DNA from: Coriaria nepalensis
Taxonomy: Eukaryota; Streptophyta; Magnoliopsida; Cucurbitales; Coriariaceae
Direction: 5' to 3'
Assembly: GCA_027186245.1 (NCBI GenBank)
Contig: CP114487.1
Span: 10,101,001-10,165,000 of the forward strand
DNA length: 64,000 nt
The notes below the pieces were generated by a model that saw only the letters and a list, made by a program, of their open reading frames with translations, had not been told where the DNA came from and did not search any database. Below, one piece after another: positions 23,373 through 35,751 of the stretch. The position numbers and the translations under genes were made by a program. Position 1 is the stretch's first letter; each line of letters begins with the position of its first letter.

Positions 23373-24490
23373 CTATATAGTAATTCTTCTCCGCACGACA
23401 ATAATCGATTTAAGCTGTGACAAAAAACTTTCTTGTGGATTTCTCATACATAAAACTTCACAATCCGTACAAGTCTGTCTAGGCAAAGGCGAGTAAGATC
23501 CAACCAGAAAGGACTGGTTGAAGTCGGGCACACTTAGATGACTGCAATGAAGCCTCTGCTCTGTTCCAAATGCCCACAAACTGATCGCTAATCCAATGAC
23601 GTTCACCTGCAAAACAAACACTTTCACCATCAATCTTGTTTCTTTCAAAAAGGAAAGATATTTTCCTTACATGTTCCTAGATTCACAGGTTAACTACCTG
23701 CGGTACCAAAATTGTGATTACAATCAAGCGACACAAATGAACATGGAAGGCGAAGAATTTCTCTAACTTTTTGTCTTTTGCATCAATGTATTCAGCAAGA
23801 AGCTGTTGCAAGACAAATGGAAGGACAAAGACAAATATGGTGAACCAGACAGTTAAGGCTTTTCCATCAGTTAAAGAACTTCCATTCAGACCATATTCAT
23901 TTATTTGGCAGAAAACTGATTCTATCTCAGAAGAGACTATACCTTGTCCCAGTCCATGTTGAAGAAAATTGTGACAATCACGGTGATTTGCAGGAGCAAG
24001 AGAGAAATTATGGAGAAAAGATACTAAAACAATGGTCGAGGATTAGCACATCATAAATGTAGAAATCAGATAGAAGAATAATAAAAGCAATCCTCTTATT
24101 TAGAAAGGATACTATACAGAGAAGATTGTTGCTGATGTAATGAGGAACCACGAGACCACAGAGCGAGCTGAAGCAGATCGCCATCCCCACACTTAAACAT
24201 GTATATATAAACCTAGTACATACACAAGCCATAATTTATCGTGAAAAAAAAAAAAAAAAAAAAAAAGCAAGAAAGCCTGAATTTGGTTAGGGATTGAACA
24301 GGAAAGGACAAGGAGAGTGAGAAATACCAGGGCCTAGGTAGATTTGAAATAAAGGGAGATCGGAAAGTCCGAGCTGCCATTTCTTGAGGAGCCAGAGTGA
24401 GTAGATGATCATGGCAACGCCGCAGAGTATCACTACTTGATTTACTACTCTTAATGAGTAGTTCAAGCAGCACCTCGAGCAACTCGCCAT
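23373..24490 (-). pseudogene. Tetraspanin-like membrane protein, apparent exon-1 frameshift
   Basis: Exon 1 starts at 24490 (MASCSRCCLNYSLRVVNQVV, first membrane helix IILCGVAMIIYSLWLL-like) and runs to a GT donor at 24327. The next piece (about 24110-24200) reads FIYTCLSVGMAICFSSLCG. The tetraspanin-type junction LPRPWFIYT is produced only if exon 1 is read in a different frame at its end than at its start, so a one-base indel near 24345 is implied. Later pieces are a membrane helix ending IFFNMDWDK (about 23950-24020), LLAEYIDAKDKKLEKFF with another helix (about 23705-23805), and VNVIGLAISLWAFGTEQ to a stop at 23373. Four helices and the MDWDK step match plant TOM2A/TET18-19-like tetraspanins. 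It could be intact if the indel is a sequence error. Confidence 0.6.
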
Positions 24491-25236
24491 TTTTCCCTAA
24501 TGCTTCTGCAACTATCAGAAACTAAATGCTAGAGCCCAAATCGATGAGATCCATTACAGAACCTAACCTGAGAGAGAGGGGGGGATTTTAAAGGTTGGTT
24601 CCGTTGTGGTTTGGAAATCTGGAATACTAATACGTCGTACAAAATTAATTAATTAATTAATTAATTATTAGATAAAATCGAAAATCCAGGTGGACCTAAA
24701 ATTTCATAAACGGCATTTGAAGTGGATGGGGAGGGCACACTTAATGGATCGAATGAACACTTACGTACAGTAATTATTATAATTATTTTGGAAGCTAGCA
24801 TTCAATTATTAATTATTTATTTAGAGAATTGATGTAGAAAATCCACCTAGAAATGCTTGTAACTTCTTTATGATTGACATAGACAGCAGCAATCATACAC
24901 TTTCTAGAATCGTGAACCCAAAATAAAAAATATTAAGCTTCAGTCTATCATTGCCAGGTAATGACATCTAAGGAGTGCAAAGAGTACAAGTCTCAGATGC
25001 AAAAATTTACAAGAAATTTAAAATAAATTGTTAAAATATATACTTGTATGATTTTTTTATATTTTTTTTAATATTATTTGTATTTATTAAGTTATTAAAA
25101 TTTATTAATGACTTATTATTATTTAATCGATACCGACTTTCGATTACGTTATGATTAATAATATTAATATTTTTGCAATATGTAAATGACTATTTATTTC
25201 TCCGATCTTTTAAAATGTTTTAACGTATTCTTTCAC
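24491..25236. other. Intergenic, AT-rich, with (TTAA)n
   Basis: No gene seen. A (TTAA)n microsatellite lies at about 24643-24668. The remainder is AT-rich spacer leading into the decayed element on the right. Confidence 0.45.
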
Positions 25237-26600
25237 GATTTGACTTCATACATCAAACACTTCTCATCACAAATTCAAAATTAAGGCTTTAGACTTTTCC
25301 GATCCGACCCCACAATTGATCTTAAAAGATCGGCCCGTAAATTATATTAGCTGATCTCCTCGCATCTATTAATACTCAATAAGAATTTGTGTGAAATTTC
25401 ATACCCCAACCTTATCTATCAACCAATGTACACAAATATTATTACTCATTTCTTCAATTTCAACTCACACCTTTTTCCTAATTTTTAAACATTATTTTAA
25501 AAGTTCATTTTACCTTTTAGCCCTTAAACTTCTCATTCTTCTTCCTTTCGGTATCCCCGCTTTCTACTCTTATTGATTCATCTGCCATTTTTGATATCTG
25601 CAATTATAATCCTCCGGTGTACTTTGCTCAGCATTTGTGAGTCTCAAATTTTCTAAGATATTTTCCTCTTCGAATTTGATATGTTCTTCATCTTTCTCAT
25701 TTATTTTTATTGCGTATGAACTTCTAGAAAAATCATTTAAAGTTTTTTCCAGATTTTCCCTCGAGTTCATTTTCTTAAAAATTCTTTCTAAATTCTTTCT
25801 AATTTTGATATGTTTTGCCTTGTTTTTCTTGGTATTTTTTTTTTATTCTAGGCCTTTTTCTAACCTTTATCCCCCTTAGCCATCTCCCCCTTTTCTTATG
25901 GCCTCTAGCAAAAACCCAGACAATAGGTTTGCCCTACTTTTAACTCAAGTTGACCAGGAAACCAGTAGTAATGACACTTCTAGTTTATTCGGGGAGAAAT
26001 CGAAGTAGATTTTAGAATGGCTTACCCAGAGGCCTCACCTAGTGAGGCTATCACATTTGACCCCTCCCCTCCCAAAAATAAATAAATAAATAAATAAAAG
26101 GTTCAAAAAATAAAATAAAGATGATCAGATGATTAGAGAAGATCACCACAACCATGACTGAAGTTAAGTTGGAAGATCTCCAAATGACCTTTGACATCCC
26201 ACGGGTAATCACCCTTAGACTTCCCGCATCTTCAGAAAACCTTTCCAAGGAAGTTATGACAAGACAAGTCTTTTATGATAAGTATTAAACTTTGGGTTGA
26301 GGCTTCCTCTTCACCCATATATCCAAGGATTCTTAAGTCGTCTAACTGTTGCCCAGGTTAATTAGGTCCCACCGCTTGGAGTGTCATAATAAGCGTAAAC
26401 GTTCTTTAGAAAAAGTTTGAAGCTAGTGATCCTCACACTCATTTCTTTACTGTGATTTATAGCCTTAGCTACAATAGAGAAAATCTGACAAAATATCAAA
26501 ATGTTCCGACAAAATCTGATTTTATGCCTCAGGCACTTCTCGTCATAAATTCAAGATCAAAGTTCTTGGCCTTTTTGACCCCACCCACGTTCGCGTAAAT
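25237..26600 (+). mobile_element. Decayed LTR-type element with gypsy-type transposon-protein relic
   Basis: Two diverged direct repeats, about 25237-25307 and 26521-26600, share the order ACACTTCTCATCACAAATTC / GCACTTCTCGTCATAAATTC, then CTTT..GAC..GACCCCA and CGTAAATT. They are about 1.28 kb apart, as LTR remnants could be. Between them (about 26160-26430) a stop-riddled plus-strand frame reads FDIPRVITLRLPASSENLSK, then VFYDKY, FLFTHISKDS and similar pieces. This resembles the plant 'putative gypsy type transposon' domain found beside gag. A (AAAT)n tract at about 26078-26098 lies inside. No intact polymerase or protease is visible. Boundaries are approximate. Confidence 0.5.
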
Positions 26601-26792
26601 TCTGGTCCAACAACAAGGAAAGAGTTACATTCAAGAAATATTTGCCTCCAATATATAAATATTGCCTCAAAATGATTTGGAAAGACTTGTCAAAGAGAAA
26701 AAGGAAAACATCTCTGCGCATGACACGAACTAAAACATGCTGATGTCAAAACCGGGATTCGGGAAGGTATATATTCACTCTCGATGGTCAAC

Positions 26793-29443
26793 TTAGTCCA
26801 ACTTTACTCTGTCCATGTCGTTAATCATCCCTTCCAGCTGTATGAATTAATATATTTAAAAAAAAAAAACACACGATCTAATTATTGCCGGAGGCATCTA
26901 ATCAAGGAGCGAAGAGAGATAATAGATCAACATGAAAACATGCACACCTTAGCAATCTGGCGCAAGAAGTAATCCCCATATTGCTTTGCCGGTTTAGATT
27001 GCACAACATTAATCATGTCCTGGAGGAAAAGGAAATAAACATCGCCTTTTATTGTTATGTTAATGTGCATAGGTTAACTTTGGAAATTAAGAAGATTGCT
27101 ACTAATAACTATGCCTGCGAATGCTTTTATGCAATTCCAAACCAACTGCTATTGGGAGCCAGTGAGAATGTTATTGAAGAAAATTACATCATCAATGTAG
27201 AAATCCACATCTGCATTTGAAATAATTTTTCCATCGCCATCAACCGCATGAGTTTTATGCTTGTATGTCATCAAGATAGTCCTGTAATATATAATGGAGA
27301 AATTCTCTCAGCAATATTATGACACAAGGAAACAGAATGTAGAAGCATAACAACATGACCAATATATATATAACTGCATGAAATTCTACCTCAAAGTTGG
27401 CTCATCCACTTCCATATAGCTTGCAAGCTTCCCAAGAGATATAGTGGAGTACACTTTCAAGAAAGTCCGGATGCCAGATAGTAATTGTTGCTGCTTCACT
27501 TCATAAAGAAATAGTTTTAACTGAAGCCTATAAGCGTCCTGTAAGAATTTATCGCATTAGAGATACTTATGAGAGAGTATCCAAATAAGAAAACAATTGC
27601 AGCCGCTCTTTATTGTCAAATAACAGGTATTGCACACACCTGATTATAATTTGCAAGAGGTTCATCAAAACTTGGAGCAGAAGGTGTGATGAATTTAGGA
27701 CATGCATATGAGAAGAGCTCGTCATAGATGGCAAAGGCCTCATCATCATATCTTTGCATTCTTAACATCTTTTCACCATACTTCTCCCGCAACTGTGCGT
27801 TCACGGTTTCCTCGACAAGCTTCACTTGGGGACAAAGTGAAAGGGAAATGGCCAACAAGGCATACATTTGCTCATTCTTCTTGAGTATCTGCTCGTACTG
27901 TGGAGATTTCTGATGGTATTGCTTGGTTTTATAGATATATAGGAGAATCTTGTTAAATTCATGAATTGCCTCTACATACCTATAAGGGAATCAGAGAATT
28001 ACTTCTTTGGAAATCTAAAGTTCAAGACAGAAATTGTAGCATTCCAACAGCTGGCAGTCATCAGGAAAAACAAGAATATCAATCGCACAGAAACTTACGA
28101 AAACACTAACTAGCATGAATTGTTAATTGATGAAGCAGAAGCAGAATTGAGTATGAAAAGCTTTCAGTCTATCAGAGAGCAAACTTCATTAGTTCAGTGC
28201 AAAAATAAAACCCACATACCTCCTCAGCATTAGATTGGCAAACCCATAATGATATATAGTAGCAATATGGCTTCCAATCACACTCGTGAAAACACCTTGT
28301 TGACTTATGTCTATGGGTTGCAAGCACTTCAATCCAGTATGATAATCACCTAAAAGGCAATGAACCCGGAGCAATCCCACCAAGCTGAAATACCCCAAAA
28401 CCTTCAAGACGTTGCTCCCACCACTGTAATCATACCCATCAGTAGCAGTAAATTGTTCAAGACCTTCTTTCTCCCGTTCAAGAATCTGAATGATCGTGGA
28501 CTTCTCTACAAGAGCTTGCAAGAAGTTGAGAACGCCATACACATTCCATGCCTGAAATACAGAAATTAGAGCAATTTTACCCCATAGCATTGTTGACCAA
28601 ACCAATAACCTCTTTTTCTAGAAAATCACTTGTCATGGATATGAGTTCATATAGAGTGTTAGACCAATAATATATAGCCACAGGAATTAGTCACATAAAT
28701 TCAATCTCCTGTAAATCAACAGATCCAAAATGCAGAAAACAAGAATCATTTATATCTATATGTTTTAATTCAGGAGACAGCAAATTATGGGGCTCCAATC
28801 GAAACTAAGAAGGATCCATATAAGAGCATGTCAAAATAACATCACAAACAACAATGCAGGAATAATTCAGCTGGTAAAAACGACGGACCTGATCAAACTG
28901 CCTCAAAAGAGCAATCTCTTGCTCAGTCTTGTTCTTCATCTTAGCCCTGTACTGACAGAAGCTCTGGAACTGGTAAACAAACTCATCCACCATATCCCAC
29001 AACCATTGATTAGGCAATTGCATATTGACAACCCCGTGCAACACAACTTGAAACAAGCTACAGTAATTGTCCCAAGAATCAATCCTCTGCTTCAGTGTAG
29101 GCGATAGCCTGGCATAGAGGTGGCGGAACCACATCTCACGGTAGAGGAGACAGAAGACGTGGTCATTGTCCACGTAGTGAGAAACAGCCTCAACGGATGG
29201 CCAAGGCGTATCCTTGAAGAGACGTTCCGACAGAGTTTGGAAAGAGGTCTCATACATTTGGTGGATCTCGTAGACATTCTTCTCGCGGATATGGCGATAA
29301 AGGTGGACAACGAACGACCTGACGGAATCTGGAACAAAGTTCGGGTCGTAGCTGGAATCCTGTGATGTCGGTACTTCCGCTGCTCCGGTGGGGCGGTGAT
29401 CGTCGTAGCTTGCTGATGCTTCCTCGTAGTCGTAAGCGGCCAT
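26793..29443 (-). CDS. eIF3l: Eukaryotic translation initiation factor 3 subunit L
   Basis: Seven exons (28889-29443, 28220-28551, 27640-27979, 27390-27538, 27188-27281, 26948-27019, 26793-26837) total 1587 nt and 528 residues, the normal size of plant eIF3l. It starts MAAYDYEEASASYDDHRPTG. It continues through PDSVRSFVVHLYRHIREKNV, YREMWFRHLYARLSPTL, KVLGYFSLVGLLRVHCLLGD and the PCI-region SLGKLASYMEVDEPTLR. It ends KPAKQYGDYFLRQIAK then LEGMINDMDRVKLD. The last two exons are tiny (72 and 45 nt) and were found from the splice signals; without them the protein would end early in intron sequence. The protein is part of the eIF3 complex that loads mRNA on the 40S ribosome. No lesions. Confidence 0.96.
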
Positions 29444-30527
29444 AGCTGAAGAATTCGCAACAAAACGTTTGCTGTATACGCGATTTTAGGGTTTATCGGG
29501 AAAGGAGGAAGCGAGGGAGATGATTCGCGCCGTTTGGGTCTAGGTTACCGTGGATGAGTTTGGACCGAGTATAGAAAATCCAACACAGTTGGGCCGGATT
29601 ATGCTATTGGGCTATCATTAGCCTTTATATCCCAGGAAACCCGGTAAATTAGGATCCTGTTACTATTTCAATACATTGCAGAAAATTATTACATCATCAT
29701 CAGGTCATTATTGAAATTAAAGTTGATAGTCCCAATCTTCAAGATGAGAAAATAGTTGATCCAAAACTAAACAAAAGGGGAAAATAATAAGGCTTTGGAG
29801 ATTAACATATAAAGTATAATTTCAATAAATTATTATTCAGTAAATAAATAATATTTTTATCATAATTTAGATAAAATATAATATATTAAATTTATATAAT
29901 TAAATATGTTATAAAATTTTCATATAAAATTTTATGTAATTATAAATTTTTAATATTTAATATTTAATATTTAATTATAAGGTCTTCTTAAAGACTTAAA
30001 ATATTACTTAATTAATAAATTTGAATTTTATTTCTTTTTTTTATTATTATTACTCTAATAATAAATTTGAATTTGAAGTTGCTGCAAAAGGCATATTCTT
30101 TAATTAATGAAGCACACACGGCCTGTTTGTTTTGTGGGCTGGGCTTTTAGGGATGTGATCTGTAAAATAAATATGGATTGGGCCGGTTACATCCCGTTTA
30201 GATCAAAGCGGGTTTTTTTGTTTTGGGGAATCTTAGTTGCAGAACTGTAATTAACAGTTAAGCCAGCCAGCATCGATGCTAGGGTTTAGACTTTAGAGTG
30301 GTTCCCTCTTCATTTCTGCGCAGCAGAAGAAGAAGAAATTTCTGACTTCTGAGTTCGTCACACTGTAAAAGCATCGATCTTATCTACAAGGTAAGCCTCC
30401 TTCCTTGTACATAGAAGAGAGAGAAAAATAAAAAAAAAGGGAAGAAGAAAGAAATGAATTGCAATTCAGTCTTCTCTAACTCGTTCTCTTGACTTTGGAT
30501 TTTTCTTTCACCAACCATTTCTTGAAA
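29444..30527. promoter_or_regulatory. Head-to-head promoter of eIF3l and mTERF4
   Basis: The interval of about 1.08 kb between two divergent start codons carries TTAGGGTTTA (a telo box read on the eIF3l strand) at 29486-29495, some 45 bp before the eIF3l ATG. Site II-type TGGGCC/T motifs lie at 29590, 30135, 30140 and 30179. Telo box plus site II elements are a known pairing in plant genes for translation. The centre (29810-30070) is AT-rich. A GT donor-like AAGGTAAGCC at about 30388 and an acceptor before 30474 suggest an intron in the mTERF4 5' UTR. Confidence 0.55.
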
Positions 30528-32075
30528 ATGAGCTCACTCTTCAGGCCCAGAAAACCCGACGTATTATTCCTCATTTCCCTTTGCAATAACCCGCTAAAGA
30601 GCTCTATAAAATTTTCCCCAAATACATGCCCCTTTCGTCATCATCATCGTCATCAATTCAAAACCCTACTAAACCTGTTGAGAGTGTTCCAATTCAGTAC
30701 TTCATATTCAACCCAGCCCTCTAAATTCCCTGAATATGAAATGCCTTCAGTCACATGGGGAGTCGTCCTTGGCCGAAAAGAGAAGCTAGTTTCCCGCGTA
30801 ATAATCTGTGATTATCTCAAATCCCTAGGTATAATCCCAGACGAATTAGAACACTTAGAGCTCCCCTCCACAGTTGAAGTCATGAGGGAAAGAGTCGAAT
30901 TCTTACAGAAAATAGGGTTAACAATAGACGACATCAATGAGTACCCATTAATGCTCGGCTGTAGCTTGCGAAAAAACATGATACCCGTATTAGGGTACTT
31001 GGAGAAAATCGGAATTCAAAGATCAAAACTTGGAGAATTTATCAAGAACTACCCTCAAGTATTACATGCTAGTGTGATAGTTGAGCTCGCCCCTGTTGTG
31101 AAGTTTCTCCGTGGGCTGGACGTAGAGAAGCAAGATGTTGGATATGTTTTACAGAAATACCCTGAGCTTCTAGGGTTTAAGCTGGAAGGAACTATGAGTA
31201 CTTCAGTAGCTTATCTTGTTAGTATAGGGGTTAGGCCTAGAGATATTGGTCCTATGGTTACTCAATATCCTTATCTTTTAGGTATGAGGGTAGGGACTAT
31301 GATCAAACCGATTGTAGATTATTTAATTTCTCTGGGTTTACCTAAAATGATTTTGGCTAGGATGTTAGAAAAGCGGGTGTATATACTTGGGTATGATCTT
31401 GAGGAAACTGTTAAGCCCAATGTCAATTGCTTGATTAGTTTCGGGATTAGAAGGGAAATGCTTGCTTCTGTGATTGCTCAATACCCACAAATTATTGGGT
31501 TGCCTTTAAAAGCTAAGTTATCTTCACAACAATACTTCTTTAACTTGAAGCTCAAGGTTGACCCAGAAGGGTTTGCTCTGGTGATAGAGAAGATGCCTCA
31601 GATAGTAAGCCTTAACCAAAATGTGATTATGAAACCAGTAGAGTTCCTTCTTGGAAGAGGAATATCTTCTTATGATGTAACGAAGATGGTTGTGAAATGT
31701 CCTCAATTGATTGCTTGTCGGGTTGAGCTTATGAAGAATAGTTTCTACTTTTTTAAGAGTGAGATGGGAAGGCCAGTGAAAGAGCTTGTTGAGTTTCCGG
31801 AATTTTTTACTTATAGTTTGGAGTTGAGAGTTAAGCCTCGGTATATGAAGTTGCAGAGTAAGGGGATTAGATGCTCTTTGAATTGGTTCTTGAATTGTAG
31901 TGATCGGAGATTTGAAGAGAGATTGGTTGGTGATTATATCGAAACAGAGAGTGTGGGTCCCCTGTTTCATGCGGGTGGGAAGTTAGAGCTTCTGGGTAAT
32001 GAGATCGTGTCCGATGATGACGATGAGGAGGAAAGTGACGATGAAGTGCTTCATAGAAGGAGAGTTTCTCTTTAG
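30528..32075 (+). CDS. MTERF4: mTERF-family organellar protein, mTERF4 (BSM/RUG2) type
   Basis: A single open exon of 1548 nt, 515 residues, from ATG 30528; the frame is open upstream but has no ATG. The N-terminus is basic and Ser/His-rich (RHHHRHQFK), an organellar transit peptide. Residues about 110-450 are tandem mTERF repeats of about 35 residues with the recurring pattern ..YP..LG..; examples are VLQKYPELLGFKLEGTMSTS and MVTQYPYLLGMRVGTMIKP. The tail is acidic (VSDDDDEEESDDE) and ends RRRVSL, characteristic of the Arabidopsis BSM/RUG2 protein (mTERF4), required for chloroplast gene expression and intron splicing and for embryo development. The call of mTERF4 rests on that remembered tail and on its length. 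Confidence 0.92.
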   Translation: MSSLFRPRKPDVLFLISLCNNPLKSSIKFSPNTCPFRHHHRHQFKTLLNLLRVFQFSTSYSTQPSKFPEYEMPSVTWGVVLGRKEKLVSRVIICDYLKSLGIIPDELEHLELPSTVEVMRERVEFLQKIGLTIDDINEYPLMLGCSLRKNMIPVLGYLEKIGIQRSKLGEFIKNYPQVLHASVIVELAPVVKFLRGLDVEKQDVGYVLQKYPELLGFKLEGTMSTSVAYLVSIGVRPRDIGPMVTQYPYLLGMRVGTMIKPIVDYLISLGLPKMILARMLEKRVYILGYDLEETVKPNVNCLISFGIRREMLASVIAQYPQIIGLPLKAKLSSQQYFFNLKLKVDPEGFALVIEKMPQIVSLNQNVIMKPVEFLLGRGISSYDVTKMVVKCPQLIACRVELMKNSFYFFKSEMGRPVKELVEFPEFFTYSLELRVKPRYMKLQSKGIRCSLNWFLNCSDRRFEERLVGDYIETESVGPLFHAGGKLELLGNEIVSDDDDEEESDDEVLHRRRVSL

Positions 32076-32530
32076 AAAGCTTTTTATTATGATTGTTCAA
32101 TATGGCGATACATCATTGTAGCTATACAGTGAAACAAATAGTATTATTATGATGTTGTTTTACTTGGTCAATTTTTTATGTAGACCAAATGTGGTTCATT
32201 GGATAAGGAAAGTAAGTTTTTTAAGTTTTTTATCCCATCTAAAAAGTTCAAAACTTTTTCGAAGATGGGTTTTGTTTCAGAATATTCTCATGTAGTTAAA
32301 AGGGATGAAAGGAAAGCTGACTCGTCGAGAACAACAACTCCATGGCCTTTTGGACATCAAACTATAAAAGATTTATACTTCAAAGCAAACTCGTATACAC
32401 AAATGTAATGAATACAATTCATAACTCAATTACAGGTGACTAAATCAGGTCATGGTCGTTAACACTTGGAAAAAAAATTCGTTATAGCTCAAAATCAAGT
32501 CAGCTTTACATTTTGTTCTATGACCCAATG
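32076..32530. other. Convergent intergenic region
   Basis: 3' ends of mTERF4 (plus) and SERK (minus). Only UTR-like AT-rich sequence is seen; the short frame at 32199-32408 has no family features. Confidence 0.4.
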
Positions 32531-35500
32531 TTATCTTGGACCTGAAAGCTCAACAGCATGTAGATTTTCAGTAGAGTCAAGAATCCAATCAGAATGGGAA
32601 TGAGTTGTTAGCTCCAGTTCTTGACGTAGAACTTCAATCTTTTGCCACTCATCCCATTTCTCAGCTAACCCGTCACCTTCAAGCATTCTAACTACTTCCG
32701 ACATTTTTGGACGCTCCATTGGGGAACCTTGTGTGCAGAGCAGTGCCACCTGGATCAACTGCTCCACCTCCGATTCTACATAGTTTTTCTGCAGATCAGG
32801 ATCAACCAGCATTTCCAACTTCTTCTCTTTCAAAAGCCCTTTCACCTGAAACCAACTTCAAATATAAGAAAAAACATGATAAAGAAAAATACAAAATTGG
32901 AGAAGAATAATAAATAATATGCATACCCAATCAAGCAACATGACATCATCATCATTGGCAAGCCGGGCAAGATCAAAAGCTCTCTGTCCAGTGATAAGCT
33001 CAAGAAGCATAATCCCATAACCAAAAACATCTGTTTTTTCTGAGGACTTTCCGGTAGAAAGATACTCTGGAGCTATATGTCCAATAGTGCCACGAACAGC
33101 TGTAGTGACATGAGTGTCCTTGTAGTCCATAAGCTTAGCCAAACCAAAGTCCCCTACAACAGCCTCAAACTCTTCGTCCAGTAAAATGTTAGCTGCTTTT
33201 ACATCTCGATGAATAATCTTGGGATCACAATGATCATGTAAGTAAGAAAGCCCCCTTGCTGATCCTAGTGCGATCTGCTTCCTTGCTTGCCATTCTAGAG
33301 GTGGCTGAGTGGGCGGACGTTCTACACATTAATGGAAACTCTTAGTTTTCTGGGCCCAAACTAGATTTTTAAGGCTTTAAGTGATGTTTTAATCTATAAT
33401 ACCTCTTAAGCAAGATGCGACGCTTCCATTAGCCATGTAGGGATAAACGAGGAGTCGTTCGGTTGGGGTCATGCAAAACCCACGCAATCGGAGGAGATTC
33501 CGATGCACAGCCATGCTGATCATCTCGACTTCAGTTTGAAACTGCAGTTCTCCTCCAGGTGTCCGTTCTTCTTTTAGCCTCTTTACGGCTACAAGTGTTC
33601 CATCTGCCAAACGTCCTTTATATACTTTACCAAATCCGCCCCTACCCAGTATGTTTTTGTTACTAAAAGTGTCCGTGGCGACTTGTAATTCTCGCAATGA
33701 GAATCTTTTAAGCTGACCCAGATGGACTTCTGGATCCTCTTCGGCTGCACCGAGAGGTAAAAGAGTGACAAATCTTCCCACCAGTATAATAATGTAAAAC
33801 ACATACTAGATGAGATATATCACTAACCAGGCACATCAAAGAAAAATTCTTGTGGTTTTCTTTTACGCCACCATGCAAATATAATAGCTGGAGCGGCAAA
33901 GAGTAAAGCGGCGCCGGCAGCAACTCCTCCGGCGATTGCTCCGGTTGCACTATTACCGTCTGAAACAAGAGGCCAAAAAATTGAGATCACCATAAATAGC
34001 GAGACAACTAAGAACTAATCTGATCCGATGAGAAACATTTAGCCTGTCTGGCACGGCTTCTTGCATGCTTTGGTTTAACTCAAGGAACTAGACCATGTAT
34101 TGGAGGTTCATTTTTCGTAAAACTATGCTATAAGTCATCGCAGCAAGGAATCAAATGGAAAGGAATCTGAGCAACAGCTGAAACTATGGTGAAAATCTGA
34201 ATGACTAACTGTAAGAATTCATCAGAAAATTTACCTGGTGAAGAAATAGGGGATGGTGGGACAAATGGAGGAGGAGGAGAAAAAGGAGGAGATCCAGGGC
34301 AGGGATGCCCTGTAACCGGGCCACAGAGATCCAAATTGTTAGCAAAACTGCAACCAGAAAAGATTCATCAAATCAATAGTGTATAAAAGTCAAAACGATG
34401 AGTGGATAACATATAATGAATAAGAAACCTGATAGGAGTGAACAGGGAGAAAGAACCATTGTCCGGGACCACTCCTGCAAGACGGTTATTTGACAGATCC
34501 CTGTGAATTCCAATGCAAGAAAATCACATCACCCTCAAAATTAAATTTAGACAAGAGAGATAGGGAGGGAGGAAGAGAGACAAAACTTGTACTTACAACA
34601 CTTGAAGTGCTGTGATATTAGTCAACGACAAGGGAATAGAACCCGACAAGCTGTTGTTGTTAAGCCGGCTATCCTCACCAAATCCCAGGAAAATAAAACA
34701 TTAATATCTAAAAATACAATCAATGGCTTACAGTACAGTATTAGTGTAAGTCAGGATTTAAAAAACAAAATAAATAAAAGAAAACACTATGGAGTATGCT
34801 ACACTCACAAGAATCGCAATTTAGATAATTTGCCCAATGTGTCTGGTATAGGGCCGGAAAAATTGTTCAAGTAAAGATCCAAGCTGACCAAGCTAGTTAG
34901 GTTCCCCAGGTCACTAGGAATAGATCCACCTATTTTATTACTGTAGAGTTCTCTGTTTCAAATCAAGAAAATGAAAACAGTTTATTATCCAAGGGTAAAT
35001 CTTCAAAGTTGTGGTCCATCACAAGATTAGACGTGACAAACAGATTCCAAACAGAAACCTAGAAAACCAAGAAAGAAAAATGGTCATCTGGGCCTGCTCA
35101 ACATAGTACAGAATTTTAGAATGCAAAAACTTTGGAGGGCACAAAAGAACTTCTCACAGATACTGGAGATTCTTGAGCTGGCCGAGCTGTGGAACGAGTT
35201 GACCTGACAAAGCTGCATTTCCAAGATCACTGTAGTAAACCCAAGAGAAAAAGTATCAATACTATTAAACAGGATGGAATACGATAAAAACATAAGGGGC
35301 AAGAGCTTACACTCTGATGACACTATTATCGTTATTGCACGTAACATGAAACCATGTACAGGGATTGACAAGGGTTGGATCCCAGCTCTGAAGGACATTG
35401 TTAGGGTCCCGTAAGCTCATCCTTAAACTGTGCAAAGCTTCACCTGTTTCCATAATATACATGATATAATAAAATGCAATCTTTTTAAGATGCGGACTTT

Positions 35501-35751
35501 CTTATATATAATGCTTCTAATTACAACTTAGGGGTTGCTCTATATGTAGATAAATGTTGGAAAACATCATAAAAGAAAATATATGAATATTCCAGAAATA
35601 ATAGATCATTCAATGTAGAGGAAAAGATCTGGGTAACAACAACATAATGAATATACAGACCTTCCATGTTAGCATAAACTAGCCATAGAGGACGAACGGC
35701 TAAGATCAGCCAGATTAAGACCAATGCTGAAATTTCGCCTTGCTGAAGCAT
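32531..35751 (-). CDS. SERK: Somatic embryogenesis receptor-like kinase (SERK1/2 type)
   Basis: The first exon 35661-35751 encodes the signal peptide ([20 protein letters not shown]). Exon 2 (35311-35443) gives the LRR-capping domain ([20 protein letters not shown]). Then come short exons of about 72 nt for the leucine-rich repeats (from about 35229 down to 34440), [20 protein letters not shown] and the Ser-Pro-Pro region ([13 protein letters not shown]), which defines SERKs. A transmembrane segment ([20 protein letters not shown]) follows near 33850-33955. The kinase has [29 protein letters not shown] and [21 protein letters not shown], and the C-terminus is [10 protein letters not shown], the SERK1/2 ending. 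SERKs are plasma-membrane co-receptors for brassinosteroid and peptide receptors. All catalytic motifs are present (HRD with an Arg, DFG). The last exon, 32531-32845, is about 104 codons. Confidence 0.95.

Noticed and set aside
28360..29365. Plus-strand frames opposite eIF3l
   Set aside because: Complement of well-supported eIF3l exons; no independent domain.
31524..32100. Minus-strand frames inside mTERF4
   Set aside because: Shadow frames opposite a clearly conserved plus-strand gene; composition reflects the complementary codons.
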